64,000 nucleotides of DNA, from NCBI GenBank assembly GCA_030447275.1, contig JAUJPF010000005.1, positions 106,481 to 170,480 on the forward strand, written 5' to 3'. How positions within the stretch are numbered: the first letter of the stretch is position 1; every line of letters begins with the position of its first letter. The position numbers were made by a program, and so were the translations under genes. The stretch is from Solirubrobacteraceae bacterium (GTDB lineage Bacteria > Actinomycetota > Thermoleophilia > Solirubrobacterales > Solirubrobacteraceae). The notes beneath the pieces were generated by a model. That model was not told where the DNA came from. It was given only the letters and a program-made list of their open reading frames with translations, and did no database searches. Below are positions 9,246 through 18,719 of this stretch, piece by piece.

Positions 9246-10771
9246 GGCGCAGCTCCGCATCCATCGTCGCGAACCCGATCCTCGTCGGGGCGGTCACCGC
9301 GCTCGTCGTGGTGGTCGCGGTCTTCCTGGCCTACAACGCGAACAAGGGCCTGCCGTTCGTGCCCTCCCAGACGCTGAAGTTCCGCGTCTCGAACGGCGCG
9401 AACCTGCTCGAGGGCAACGAGGTCCGCGAGGGCGGCGGCCCGCGCATCGGCATCGTCGACAAGATGCGCCCGGTGCGGTTCCCGGACGGGACCGTCGGCG
9501 CCGAGGCGACCGTGAAGATCGACGCCGAGGCCGGCGACATCCCGGTCGACTCGAAGCTCAACCTCCGGCCGCGCTCGGTGCTCGGCCTGAAGTTCGTCGA
9601 GCTCACGCGCGGGCAGTCGAAGAAGACGTTCTCCGACGGCGCGACGATGCCGCAGGACAACGTCACGTACCCGGTCGAGCTCGACGACTTCCACCGCATC
9701 TTCAACCGCCCGACGCGCGAGGCCGTCCAGACCAACCTCGAGGGCTTCGGCAACACGTTCGCCAACCGCGGCTTCTCGCTGAACGAGACGATCGCGGGAC
9801 TGCCGCGGCTGCTGACCCACCTGGAGCCGGTGGCCCGGACGCTCGCCGACGACGACACGAACATCCGCCGGTTCTTCGGCGAGCTGGGCGACGCGGCGCG
9901 GATCGTGAGCCCGGTCGCCGACCGCTACGCGCACTCGTTCGAGGCGGGGGCGGACACGTTCGAGGCGTGGTCGCGCTACCCGGACCGCCTGCGCAAGACG
10001 ATCCGCGACAACGCGCCGACGATGGAGGTCGGGATCCGCTCGTTCCGCGTCCAGCGCCCGTTCCTGCGCGACACCGCCGCCTTCTCGCGCTCGCTGCGCC
10101 GGGCGACCGAGGTCATGCCGAGCGCGCTGCCGCAGATCAGCGGCGCGCTGCGCACCGGCATCCCCGTCCTGCGCAAGCAGCCGGCCTACAACGAGGATCT
10201 GGGCCGGACGCTCACCGCCCTCGAGGAGCTGATGCGCGACGACAACACGATCTACGCCCTGCGCAGCGTCACGCGGCTCGTCGACATCGTCCACCCGCTC
10301 ATCCGCTTCGTCGGCCCGTACGTCACCGTCTGCAACTACTTCAACTACTCCTTCAGCAACGTCGGCGAGCACCTGACCGAGCCCGACCCGACCGGCGGCT
10401 CGCAGCGCACGCTGCTCAACCAGGCGTCGCGCACGCGGGACCCGCGCGCTCCCTCGCTCGGCACGATCGGCGCGCGCCAGCCGTCGAACGGCGAGGAGAC
10501 CACCTCCGGCACGCCGATGAACCTGCACTCGAACGTCTACTCCGCGGCGATCGACAACGAGGGCAACGCCGACTGCGAGTCGGGGCAGCGCGGCTACCCG
10601 CGCAAGGCGACGCACTACAACGACGACCAGAAGCTCGAGATCGCGACGGACCCGCGCTACCCGGGCAACTCGGGGCCGACGTTCACGGGCCGGCCGCGGC
10701 TCCCGGAGGGCCAGACCGGCACGCGCCTCCCCGAGTCCGGTCCCCGGTTCCCGAAGGAGCTGGACAAGTAG
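9242..10771 (+). CDS. MCE/MlaD family protein 3
   Basis: 509 residues from a GTG that overlaps the preceding TGA (GTGA). One N-terminal span (PILVGAVTALVVVVAVFLAY) is followed by the MCE domain: KFRVSNGANLLEGNEVREGG, IGIVDKM and LNLRPRSVLGLKFVEL. Then comes a long helical tail with motifs such as FANRGFSLNETIAGLPRL, shared in form with the neighbouring MCE proteins. The C-terminus is polar and Pro/Gly rich. It is probably an extracytoplasmic, membrane-tethered lipid-transfer subunit. Confidence 0.88.
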   Translation: MRRSSASIVANPILVGAVTALVVVVAVFLAYNANKGLPFVPSQTLKFRVSNGANLLEGNEVREGGGPRIGIVDKMRPVRFPDGTVGAEATVKIDAEAGDIPVDSKLNLRPRSVLGLKFVELTRGQSKKTFSDGATMPQDNVTYPVELDDFHRIFNRPTREAVQTNLEGFGNTFANRGFSLNETIAGLPRLLTHLEPVARTLADDDTNIRRFFGELGDAARIVSPVADRYAHSFEAGADTFEAWSRYPDRLRKTIRDNAPTMEVGIRSFRVQRPFLRDTAAFSRSLRRATEVMPSALPQISGALRTGIPVLRKQPAYNEDLGRTLTALEELMRDDNTIYALRSVTRLVDIVHPLIRFVGPYVTVCNYFNYSFSNVGEHLTEPDPTGGSQRTLLNQASRTRDPRAPSLGTIGARQPSNGEETTSGTPMNLHSNVYSAAIDNEGNADCESGQRGYPRKATHYNDDQKLEIATDPRYPGNSGPTFTGRPRLPEGQTGTRLPESGPRFPKELDK

Positions 10772-12295
10772 ATGCGCAAGGTCTACAGCAAGAGGAGCAA
10801 CGCGCTGTACGGGCTGGTGGCCCTGACGATCGTCGCCGTCGCGGTGTTCTTCGGCTTCACGAAGACCAACCCGTTCGCGAACCCGTACCAGATCAAGGCC
10901 GCGTTCAAGAACGTCAACGACCTCAAGCCGCGCTCGCCCGTGCGCATCGCCGGCGTCAACGTCGGCAAGGTGAAGAAGGTCGAGCCGATCAAGGGCGGCT
11001 CGGGCGCGGTCGTCACGATGGAGATCAAGAAGGAGGGGCTGCCGATCCACGCCGACGCCAAGGCGAAGGTGCGACCGCGGATCTTCCTCGAGGGCAACTA
11101 CTTCGTCGACATCAACCCCGGCTCGCCCAGCGCGCCGGCGATGGCCAAGGGCGAGACGATCCCGGTGCAGCAGACCGCGGCGCCGGTCCAGTTCGGTCAG
11201 TTCCTCGAGATGCTCCAGAGCGATACGCGCGAGGACCTGCGCACGGTGTTCCGCGAGTACGGCAAGGCCGTCCAGGAGGGCGGCCGCGGCTTCAACCGGT
11301 CGATCAAGTACTGGGAGCCCGCGTTCAAGAACTCGGCGATCGCCAACGACGCGCTCCGGGGGATCGAGGAGCACGACCTCTCCAACTACCTGCGCGGGGC
11401 GCGCAGGGTCGCCGAGGGGCTCGACCGCGACCCCGAGGCGCTGAAGGGGCTCATCACCGGCCTCGCCGAGACCGCGAGCGCGTTCGCCGACGAGCAGCAG
11501 AACCTGTCCGAGACGATCCACGAGCTGCCGACGACGCTGCGCGCCGGCCGCCGCGCCTTCGCCGCGCTGCGGACCGCGTTCCCGCCCGTCCGCCGGCTGG
11601 CCGCGGACATGCTGCCGACGGTCCGCGAGTCCGGCCCCGCGCTCGACGCGCAGCTCCCGCTCGTCCGCCAGCTCCGCAAGCTCGTGAGCCCTGACGAGCT
11701 CCAGGGGCTCGTCAAGGACCTCGAGCCGACGGTTCCCGCGCTCGCCCGCCTCAACCGCGAGGCCGTCCCGCTCCAGGAGGAGACGCGGCTCGCCGGCAGC
11801 TGCAACAACAACGTGCTGCACGAGTGGAACGAGACCGAGGTGCCCGACCCGAACTTCCCGGCCCAGGGCAAGATCTACCAGGAGACGTCCAAGCAGTTCG
11901 TCGGCCTCGGGGCGGAGAGCCGCAGCTTCGACGCCAACGGCCAGTACGTCCGCTCGTACGCGCAGACCGCGAACTACGCGTCGGCGCTCGGCGACGGCCG
12001 CTTCTTCTTCACCGACCTGCCGGTCCAGGGCGTCAATCCCCCGGCGGCCAAGCAGCCCCCCTACCGCGCCGACGTCCCGTGCGAGACGCAGGAGCCGCCC
12101 GACATGCGCAGCAAGGCCCAGGCGCCGCCGCGGCAGGTCAAGATCAACCAGCACGCACCGGGCGCCGACGAACGCCGCGCGCGCGTGCAGAAGGCGCTGA
12201 TGGAGTGGATGGGCACCCAGCTCGAGGCGACCGGCCTCGACCGGCGCTACACGCTGTCGGACACGCCGCTCAAGGCTTCGGAGATCGGCGGCTGA
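10772..12295 (+). CDS. MCE/MlaD family protein 4
   Basis: 507 residues; the ATG follows directly on the previous TAG. A basic N-terminus and a single span (ALYGLVALTIVAVAVFFGF) precede a clear MCE domain: YQIKAAFKNVNDLKPRSPVR, IAGVNVGKVKKVEP and KVRPRIFLEGNYFVDI. The helical tail includes NLSETIHELPTTLRAGRRAF. Of the six, its MCE core is closest to the consensus. Confidence 0.9.
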   Translation: MRKVYSKRSNALYGLVALTIVAVAVFFGFTKTNPFANPYQIKAAFKNVNDLKPRSPVRIAGVNVGKVKKVEPIKGGSGAVVTMEIKKEGLPIHADAKAKVRPRIFLEGNYFVDINPGSPSAPAMAKGETIPVQQTAAPVQFGQFLEMLQSDTREDLRTVFREYGKAVQEGGRGFNRSIKYWEPAFKNSAIANDALRGIEEHDLSNYLRGARRVAEGLDRDPEALKGLITGLAETASAFADEQQNLSETIHELPTTLRAGRRAFAALRTAFPPVRRLAADMLPTVRESGPALDAQLPLVRQLRKLVSPDELQGLVKDLEPTVPALARLNREAVPLQEETRLAGSCNNNVLHEWNETEVPDPNFPAQGKIYQETSKQFVGLGAESRSFDANGQYVRSYAQTANYASALGDGRFFFTDLPVQGVNPPAAKQPPYRADVPCETQEPPDMRSKAQAPPRQVKINQHAPGADERRARVQKALMEWMGTQLEATGLDRRYTLSDTPLKASEIGG

Positions 12296-13803
12296 TGAAG
12301 CGCGCGATCCGCACCCACCTCCAAGACTTCGTCGCGATCATCGCGCTCACCTCGGTCGCGCTGTCCGTCGGGTACTACATCCTCCAGAACCAGCGCCTGC
12401 GCCTGCCGTTCATCGAGGAGAAGCCGTTCACCCTCAAGGCCGAGATGTCGACCGCGCAGGCGGTCACGCCGGGCCAGGGCCAGACGGTCCGCATCGCCGG
12501 CATCCGCATCGGCGACATCGCGAAGACCGAGCTGAAGGAGGGGCGCGCGATCGTCACCCTCCACCTCGACCAGGAGTACAAGGACGTCGTCCGCGACGAC
12601 GCGCACGCGCTGCTGCGACCGCGGACCGGGCTCAAGGACATGTTCCTCGAGCTCGACCCGGGCGACCGCGACCGGCCGCTGATGAAGCAGGGGGACATGA
12701 TCCCCGTCTCCAACACGCTGCCGGACGTCAACCCCGACGAGATCCTCGGCCAGCTCGACGTCGACACGCGCGACTACATCCGCCTGCTGCTCAACGGCGC
12801 CGGCGAGGGCCTCAAGGACAACGGCAGGAACCTCGGCGAGGTCCTGCGGCGCTTCGAGCCCACGTACCGCGACCTCGCGGCGGTGCAGACCGAGGTGGTC
12901 AAGCGGCGGGTCGAGCTGCGGCGGCTGATCAACTCGCTGGCCAAGCTCAACACCACGCTCGGGCGCAAGGACGACGACCTGGCGCAGCTCGTCCAGGGCG
13001 CCAACCGCGTCTTCCGCGCGATCGCCTCGGAGCGCCAGAACGTCTCCGCATCGGTGCGCGAGCTGCCGCCGACGCTGAAGCAGGCGACGACCACGCTGCG
13101 CAAGGTCGAGGAGCTGGCCGGCGTCCTCGGGCCCGCCGCCACGGAGTTCCGCCCGGCGGTCGTCGCGCTGCGCGAGGCCAACCGGCGCACGCGCCCGTTC
13201 GCGCTCGAGATCGCGCCGCGCATCCGCGACGACATCCGGCCGTTCGTCCGCGAGGCCCGCCCGCTCGTGCGCGACCTGGCGCCGGCGGCGAAGGGGCTCG
13301 CCGACGGCTCGCCCGGGCTGCGTCGCACGTTCCGCGGGATCAACCAGTTCTACAACCTGATCGCCTTCAACCCGAACGGCCGCGAGGGCCCCGGCGCACG
13401 CGACCGCGAGGAGGGCTACCTCTTCCACACCGGGTGGCTCGTGCACCAGGTCAACAACCTGTTCCGGACGCAGGACGCGCACGGCCCGGGCCGCCCCGTC
13501 ACCTACGGCGGCACGTGCGCGATCATCGAGAACACGCTCGGCGCCAACGAGCAGCTCGAGGCGCTGTTCGGGCTGACCGGCGCCCTCACCGACCCGCTCG
13601 TGTGCGGCAACGCCGAGGGCACCGGCGGCCTCGCCGGGCTGCTCGAGCAGATCCCGATCACCGGCCAGCTGCCGCCGCTGCCGAAGACCGCGGAGGGCAA
13701 GGCGCTCGCGCGCAAGACCCACCAGTACCGGCGCACGCACGAGGGCACCGACCCGCCGTGGATCGTGAAGGCGCGCAAGCGCGCCGCGGAGGCGAGGCGC
13801 TAG
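12295..13803 (+). CDS. MCE/MlaD family protein 5
   Basis: 502 residues; the ATG overlaps the preceding TGA by one base. N-terminal span DFVAIIALTSVALSVGYYIL; MCE domain TLKAEMSTAQAVTPGQGQTV, RIAGIRIGDIAKTEL and LLRPRTGLKDMFLEL; then a long helical tail. Two late Cys residues (YGGTCAIIE and DPLVCGNAEG) suggest a disulfide in the extracytoplasmic tail (inference). It belongs to the same coupled operon as its neighbours. Confidence 0.89.
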   Translation: MKRAIRTHLQDFVAIIALTSVALSVGYYILQNQRLRLPFIEEKPFTLKAEMSTAQAVTPGQGQTVRIAGIRIGDIAKTELKEGRAIVTLHLDQEYKDVVRDDAHALLRPRTGLKDMFLELDPGDRDRPLMKQGDMIPVSNTLPDVNPDEILGQLDVDTRDYIRLLLNGAGEGLKDNGRNLGEVLRRFEPTYRDLAAVQTEVVKRRVELRRLINSLAKLNTTLGRKDDDLAQLVQGANRVFRAIASERQNVSASVRELPPTLKQATTTLRKVEELAGVLGPAATEFRPAVVALREANRRTRPFALEIAPRIRDDIRPFVREARPLVRDLAPAAKGLADGSPGLRRTFRGINQFYNLIAFNPNGREGPGARDREEGYLFHTGWLVHQVNNLFRTQDAHGPGRPVTYGGTCAIIENTLGANEQLEALFGLTGALTDPLVCGNAEGTGGLAGLLEQIPITGQLPPLPKTAEGKALARKTHQYRRTHEGTDPPWIVKARKRAAEARR

Positions 13804-15246
13804 ATGCAGAAGCAGGCTCCGACCCTGGGCCGGCTCGCCACGATGGTGTTCTTCGCGCTGTCGTGCTTCGGGCTGCTGATGTTCCTGTGGCTGGCCTTCG
13901 GCGGGCCGACCCCGCTCAAGCCGAAGGGCTACCAGTTCAAGATCGCGTTCGCCGAGGTCTCGCAGCTCGCCACGCAGTCCGACGTCCGCGTCGCCGGGGT
14001 CGAGATCGGCAAGGTCGTCAAGGTCGAGCGCAGGGCGTCGGGCACCACGCCGGTCGTCGCGACGCTCGAGATCGACCGCAAGTACGCGCCGATCAGCGCC
14101 GAGGCGAAGGCGCAGATCCGCAACAAGACCATCCTCGGCCAGACCTACGTCGAGCTGACGATGGGCCGCAAGACCGGCGAGCGGATCCCCGACGGCGGCC
14201 TGCTCGACCAGCGGCGTGTCGGCAATCTCGTCACGCTCGACGAGATCCTCAACACGCTCGACCCGTACACCCGCAAGGCGTACCGGACGTGGCAGCAGGG
14301 CGTGTCCAAGGCCGTGGACGGGCGCGGCGACGAGCTCAACGACGCGATCGGGAACCTGCCCGAGTTCGTGGAGTCGGGCGCCGACCTGTTCGAGGTCCTC
14401 GACGAGAACAAGCAGGCGCTGGGCGCGCTGGTCAAGAACACCGGCGTCGTCTTCGGCGCGCTGACCGAGCGCGAGCAGCAGCTGCGCCGGCTGATCGAGA
14501 ACAGCGACACCGTGTTCACCGCGATCCAGTCCGAGCGGGAGGACTGGGCGCAGGTGTGGAACGTCTTCCCCACCTTCCTGCGCGAGTCGCGCCTGACCTA
14601 CGCGCGGCTCGAGCGCTTCTCGCGCGACACGCGCCCGCTCGTCCGCGCGCTGCGGCCGGCGATGGACGACCTGCGCCCGACCCTCATCTCGCTGCGCGAC
14701 CTCTCCCCCCACCTCAAGCAGCTCTTCCGGAACCTCGACCCGCTCATCGAGGCGTCGAAGGAGAGCCTGCCGGCGCAGCGCGAGATCTTCGAGGAGCTGC
14801 GGCCGCTGTTCGGCGCACTCGGACCGTGGCTGTCCGAGCTCAACCCGGTGCTCGCGTGGCTGGGCGAGCACCAGCACACGCTCACCGACCTGTTCGCGAA
14901 CCTCGGCGTGGCCACCAACGCGCGTACCGGGTCGCGCGACCCGCAGGCCACCGGCCACTACCTGCGCCAGTTCGGCCCCAGCGGTGCCGAGACCGCCGCC
15001 GTGTTCCCCAACCGGCTCGAGAGCAACCGCGGCAACGACTACATCAACCCGCTGTCGCTCGTCGGCCCCGAGATCGCGAACCAGGGGATCATCGATTCGT
15101 TCGACTGCAAGAACACGTCGGCGGGCGAGGGCGACAAGCCCGACAGGGAGAGCAGCCCCCCGTGCTTCACCCAGCCGCCGAACGAGTTCCAGGGCACGCT
15201 GCGCAAGTTCCCGCACGTCGAGCGTGAGGACTACTCCGGGCGCTGA
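13804..15246 (+). CDS. MCE/MlaD family protein 6
   Basis: 480 residues, ATG directly after the previous TAG. N-terminal span MVFFALSCFGLLMFLWLAF; MCE domain YQFKIAFAEVSQLATQSDV, RVAGVEIGKVVKVE and AQIRNKTILGQTYVEL; helical tail; Cys-containing C-terminus. It is the last of the six MCE genes. Its TGA overlaps the ATG of the GroES-like gene (TGATG), tying that chaperonin-like protein to the transport operon. Confidence 0.9.
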   Translation: MQKQAPTLGRLATMVFFALSCFGLLMFLWLAFGGPTPLKPKGYQFKIAFAEVSQLATQSDVRVAGVEIGKVVKVERRASGTTPVVATLEIDRKYAPISAEAKAQIRNKTILGQTYVELTMGRKTGERIPDGGLLDQRRVGNLVTLDEILNTLDPYTRKAYRTWQQGVSKAVDGRGDELNDAIGNLPEFVESGADLFEVLDENKQALGALVKNTGVVFGALTEREQQLRRLIENSDTVFTAIQSEREDWAQVWNVFPTFLRESRLTYARLERFSRDTRPLVRALRPAMDDLRPTLISLRDLSPHLKQLFRNLDPLIEASKESLPAQREIFEELRPLFGALGPWLSELNPVLAWLGEHQHTLTDLFANLGVATNARTGSRDPQATGHYLRQFGPSGAETAAVFPNRLESNRGNDYINPLSLVGPEIANQGIIDSFDCKNTSAGEGDKPDRESSPPCFTQPPNEFQGTLRKFPHVEREDYSGR

Positions 15247-15551
15247 TGCCCGACGCGCTGCGCCCGCTCTTCGACCAGGTCGTCATCAAGGAGCTAGAGC
15301 CGGACCGGATGCGCAAGTCCGGCCTGCTCGTGCCGCAGGGCACGCACGACCTGCCGCCCAACGAGGGGATCGTGCTGGCCGTCGGCGTCGGCCCGCCGGA
15401 GCTGCCCGACTTCCGGATGCCGGTCGGCCCCGGCGATCACGTCGTGTTCCCCCGCTCGGCCGGCGTGTGGGTCGAGGTCGACGACGAGCGCCTGCTCGTC
15501 TGCCGCGTGCGCGAGCTGCTCGGCGTGATCGAGTCGGTGCCGGGCGACTAG
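15246..15551 (+). CDS. GroES/Cpn10-like protein
   Basis: 101 residues with the Cpn10 layout: PLFDQVVIKELEPDRMRKSG then LLVP (mobile-loop region), EGIVLAVGVGPPE, GDHVVFPRSAGVWVEVDDE and a C-terminal LLVCRVRELLGVIE. GroES forms a heptameric lid for GroEL. The gene overlaps the last MCE gene by one base and has no groEL beside it, so it is probably a second, dedicated copy co-made with the MCE proteins (inference). Its TAG shares the CTAG palindrome with the stop of the convergent glycosidase-like gene. Confidence 0.8.
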   Translation: MPDALRPLFDQVVIKELEPDRMRKSGLLVPQGTHDLPPNEGIVLAVGVGPPELPDFRMPVGPGDHVVFPRSAGVWVEVDDERLLVCRVRELLGVIESVPGD

Positions 15552-16483
15552 CGCTTCGGCGCGTGCGCGACGTCGCGCTTGAGGAAGCGCGCGGCGACCT
15601 TGAACGCCGGGCGCAGCCGCCGGTCGTCGCCGATCAGCGCCGAGTCCCAGGCCGCGGCGTCGTCGGCGGCCCACTGGTAGAGGTAGACGCGGGTGATCCG
15701 CGGCTGGGAGACGGCGAGGTTGAGGACGTAGCGAGTCGCGCCCGCCGCCTGGCGCAGGAGCTTGCGCATCGGCACGCCGGTGCGCCCCTGCGGGCGCCGG
15801 ATGACGCCGCCCGTCTCGGTCAGCCACAGCTCGCCCTTGGTGATGCGCAGCAGCTGGCGCGTGGCGGTCGACTTGCGGCCGTAGGCGTCGCCGTAGTTGT
15901 GCATCCCCCACACGCGCGCCTTCGAGGTGAGCGAGCGCCTGTAGCGCTCGACGTAGCGCGTCATCCCGGGGGTGTCGAGCACGTCGCCCGCGGCGATCGT
16001 GCACTTCTGGCACTCGGCGCGGAGCATGTTGTAGTAGCGCGCGGCCATGTCGGGGCGCTTCCACGTCGGCTGCTTGGGGTGGTTGGGCTCGTTCCAGGCG
16101 ATGAAGTGGGTGACGTCCCAGTGCTGCTCGCGGAAGCGCTTGACCGCCCAGCGGAACTCGCTGAGCGTCGGCAGGCGCTTGTGCCCGTCGGCGGCCCAGC
16201 TGCGGCCGAAGGCGACGACGGGCTCGACGCCGAGCAGGCGCGTCTTGTCGAGCCACTCCTGCACCCGCCGCTGGTCGTGCGGGATGCGCTGGACGTCCCA
16301 CGGCACGACGATCCGCGCGGTCCTCATGCCGAGCCACCCGAACAGCGGATCGTCGAACATCGACGAGTGCTGCTCCCCGATCCCCAGCAGCACCGGCTCG
16401 CCGGGCTTGCGTGCGTCCGCGGCCGCCGTCGCCGCGGGGGCGAGCACGAGAACGGCGACGATCGCTGCGAGAAAGCGGAGCAT
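15548..16483 (-). CDS. Secreted glycoside hydrolase-like protein
   Basis: 311 residues with a signal peptide (FLAAIVAVLVLAPAATAAADA). The fold signature is that of TIM-barrel glycosidases of the clan GH-A type: VVPWDVQRIP early, FIAWNEPNHPKQPTW with a candidate acid/base Glu in NEP near residue 147, and ELWLTETGG with a candidate nucleophile Glu near residue 226. The exact GH family and substrate are not identified. It is probably exported. It is a single gene, with a 29-bp gap to the methyltransferase stop. Confidence 0.68.
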   Translation of the reverse strand: MLRFLAAIVAVLVLAPAATAAADARKPGEPVLLGIGEQHSSMFDDPLFGWLGMRTARIVVPWDVQRIPHDQRRVQEWLDKTRLLGVEPVVAFGRSWAADGHKRLPTLSEFRWAVKRFREQHWDVTHFIAWNEPNHPKQPTWKRPDMAARYYNMLRAECQKCTIAAGDVLDTPGMTRYVERYRRSLTSKARVWGMHNYGDAYGRKSTATRQLLRITKGELWLTETGGVIRRPQGRTGVPMRKLLRQAAGATRYVLNLAVSQPRITRVYLYQWAADDAAAWDSALIGDDRRLRPAFKVAARFLKRDVAHAPKR

Positions 16484-16512
16484 CGGCCCGCGCAGCTTAG
16501 ACGCGGCGCCCG

Positions 16513-17118
16513 TCAGCCTCGCGCCAGGCGGGTGAACGAGCCGATCGCGGTGCCGAGCCGGCGCTCGTAGCGCAAGCCCGCCGCCTCGGCGCGGCGGCGC
16601 AGCGTCGCCGGCGAGACCCAGTGCGGGTCGCCGAGCAGCTCGCCGACGACGACGCGGCCTCCGGGCCGGACGACGCGGTGCAGCTCGCGCAGCGCCGCGT
16701 CCTGGTCGGGGATCTCGCCGAGGACGAGCACGAGGTAGGCCGCGTCCATGCTCGCGTCCTCGTACGGCATCCGCGTCGCGTCGGCCTGGGTGGCGACGAT
16801 GCCGGCGACGTCCTGCTCCGCGGCGCGCTGCAGGGTGTGGTCGAGCATCTCGCGCTGGAGGTCGAGGAGCTCGAGCGTGCCGCCGGGCGCGAGCCAGCGC
16901 GCGACGGGCAGCGCGTAGTAGCCGGTCCCCGGGCCGACCTCGAGGATGCGCTCGCCCGGCTGCGGGTCGAGCGCCTCGCGCAGCCGTGCGCGGGTGATGA
17001 GCGGGTGCGGCGCCTCGACCCAGAAGCGCTGGCCGTACGGGCACGCGGACGGGTTGCGCCGCCACCACAGCGCGGCGGCGGCCACCACGGCGAGGGCGAG
17101 CAGCAGGAGGCGCCTCAT
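16513..17118 (-). CDS. SAM-dependent methyltransferase, membrane-anchored
   Basis: 201 residues. A short N-terminal span ([16 protein letters not shown]) is followed by a class I methyltransferase domain with the SAM-binding motif [19 protein letters not shown]. Later motifs are [10 protein letters not shown], the [15 protein letters not shown] region, and [16 protein letters not shown]. The substrate is unknown. ATG 17118 overlaps the TetR gene stop (ATGA), so the regulator and methyltransferase are co-transcribed. Confidence 0.83.
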   Translation of the reverse strand: MRRLLLLALAVVAAAALWWRRNPSACPYGQRFWVEAPHPLITRARLREALDPQPGERILEVGPGTGYYALPVARWLAPGGTLELLDLQREMLDHTLQRAAEQDVAGIVATQADATRMPYEDASMDAAYLVLVLGEIPDQDAALRELHRVVRPGGRVVVGELLGDPHWVSPATLRRRAEAAGLRYERRLGTAIGSFTRLARG

Positions 17119-17675
17119 GCCGCCGCTCCGTCGAGCGCGACGTCGACGAGCGCCTGCGTGGCGCGCTCGGGCGGCCAGCCGTGGCCGGAGCGCAGGTGCA
17201 GGTAGGTCCAGCCGACGAGGTTGAAGAGGACGGTCGCGCGCTCCTCGGGCGGGCCCGCGTCGCGCAGCGTCCCGTCGCGCACCCCGTCCCCGACGATCCG
17301 TGCGAGCGGCTCGACGAAGAAGCTCCTGGTCATCCTCTCCTCTCCCTCCTCGTGGAAGACGTCGTCGCGCCGCGTCCCGAGCGCCTCGAGCAGCGGGCGG
17401 TGCTCCTCGGCGGAGCGGCAGAGCGCGTGCAGCGCCTCGGTGAGGCGCTCGCGTCCGGTGCCGCGCGAGGTCAGCGCGGGCCACAGCGCCGCGCGGTAGC
17501 GGTCGAGCGCGCGCTCGGCCAGGCCGCCGAGCAGCGCCTCCTTCGACACGCCGCGGCGGTGGAGCGTCACCCGGCTGACCCCCGCCTCCTGCGCGATCCG
17601 CTCGAGCGTCGCCCGCTCGTAGCCGTCGCGGGCGAAGACCCGCGCCGCCGCCTCGATGACCTCCACCTCGCTCAT
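17115..17675 (-). CDS. TetR/AcrR family transcriptional regulator
   Basis: 186 residues. The N-terminal helix-turn-helix is typical: [20 protein letters not shown] and [20 protein letters not shown]. The remainder is a helical ligand-binding domain ([13 protein letters not shown] near the end). It is divergent from the aldo/keto reductase and upstream of the coupled methyltransferase, so it probably controls both from the shared 54-bp intergenic region. The effector is unknown. Confidence 0.88.
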   Translation of the reverse strand: MSEVEVIEAAARVFARDGYERATLERIAQEAGVSRVTLHRRGVSKEALLGGLAERALDRYRAALWPALTSRGTGRERLTEALHALCRSAEEHRPLLEALGTRRDDVFHEEGEERMTRSFFVEPLARIVGDGVRDGTLRDAGPPEERATVLFNLVGWTYLHLRSGHGWPPERATQALVDVALDGAAA

Positions 17676-17685
17676 GCAACAGCAG

Positions 17686-17703
17686 CGTATCGCAAACGAA
17701 ACG
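17686..17703. promoter_or_regulatory. Candidate TetR operator
   Basis: The 54-bp gap between the divergent TetR and reductase genes contains the imperfect palindrome CGTATCG-CAAA-CGAAACG (six of seven positions symmetric). It lies inside a longer imperfect TGCAAC...GTTGCA symmetry. Position and symmetry fit a TetR-type operator. Binding is inferred from sequence only. Confidence 0.4.
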
Positions 17704-17729
17704 CTCGCGTTGCATGCCATGCTGAGGCG

Positions 17730-18719
17730 ATGAACGCGCGCACGCTGGGATCGCAGGGGCTCACCGTCTCCGAGCAGGGGCTCGGCTGCATGGGGATGTC
17801 GGAGTTCTACGGCTCGACCGACGAGGGCGAGGCGATCGCGACGATCCAGCGCGCGCTCGAGCTCGGCGTGACGTTCCTCGACAGCGCCGACATGTACGGG
17901 CCGTTCGTCAACGAGCAGCTCGTCGGCAAGGCCATCGCCGGGCGGCGCGACGAGGCCGTCGTCGCCACGAAGTTCGGCAACGTCCGCGGGCAGGACGGCT
18001 CGTTCGGCGGCGTCCGCGGCGACGCGGAATACGTCCGCCAGGCGTGCGACGACTCCCTCAGGCGCCTCGGCATCGACACCATCGACCTCTACTACCAGCA
18101 CCGCGTCGACCCGCAGGTCCCGATCGAGGAGACCGTCGGGGCCATGGCCGAGCTGGTCGAGGCGGGCAAGGTGCGGTACCTGGGCCTGTCGGAGGCCGCG
18201 CCCGAGACCATCCGCCGCGCCCACGCGGTCCACCCGATCAGCGCGCTCCAGACCGAGTACTCGCTGTGGGAGCGCGGCGTCGAGCAGGAGATCCTCCCCA
18301 CGGTCCGCGAGCTGGGCATCGGCTTCGTCGCCTACTCGCCGCTCGGCCGCGGCTTCCTCACCGGCGCGATCCGCTCGCAGGACGACCTCGAGGAGAGCGA
18401 CGCCCGCCGGCAGCGGTTCCCGCGCTTTGAGCACGCGAACCTCGAGCGCAACCTGGCGCTCGTCGAGCGGCTGGAGGAGATCGCAGGGCGGGTCGGCTGC
18501 ACGCCGGGCCAGCTCGCGCTCGCGTGGGTGTCGAGCCGCGGCGACGACGTCGTCCCGATCCCGGGCACGAAGCGGCGCGGGCGCGTCGAGGAGAACGCCG
18601 GCGCCGCCGGCGTCCGCCTCGACGAGGCGACGCTGCGCGAGCTGGACGAGGCGTTCCCGTTCGGCGCCGCGAGCGGCGACCGCTACGCCGAGCAGGGTCT
18701 GCGCAGCGTCAACCGCTAG
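17730..18719 (+). CDS. Aldo/keto reductase
   Basis: 329 residues. The catalytic tetrad is visible: Asp and Tyr in FLDSADMYG, Lys in VVATKFGN and His in YYQHRVD. The NADPH-binding end of the barrel includes [14 protein letters not shown] and [13 protein letters not shown]. It resembles the AKR13/YakC-like group that reduces aldehydes and ketones. It is divergent from a TetR gene that is the likely regulator. Its stop overlaps the stop of the convergent HEPN gene. Confidence 0.9.
   Translation: MNARTLGSQGLTVSEQGLGCMGMSEFYGSTDEGEAIATIQRALELGVTFLDSADMYGPFVNEQLVGKAIAGRRDEAVVATKFGNVRGQDGSFGGVRGDAEYVRQACDDSLRRLGIDTIDLYYQHRVDPQVPIEETVGAMAELVEAGKVRYLGLSEAAPETIRRAHAVHPISALQTEYSLWERGVEQEILPTVRELGIGFVAYSPLGRGFLTGAIRSQDDLEESDARRQRFPRFEHANLERNLALVERLEEIAGRVGCTPGQLALAWVSSRGDDVVPIPGTKRRGRVEENAGAAGVRLDEATLRELDEAFPFGAASGDRYAEQGLRSVNR

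Noticed and set aside
8843..15216. Very long minus-strand open frames opposite the MCE cluster (up to about 1100 codons)
   Set aside because: They are antisense shadows produced by high GC at third positions. Their translations are Arg/Val/Glu/Leu-biased with no motifs, while the plus strand carries clear MCE domains.
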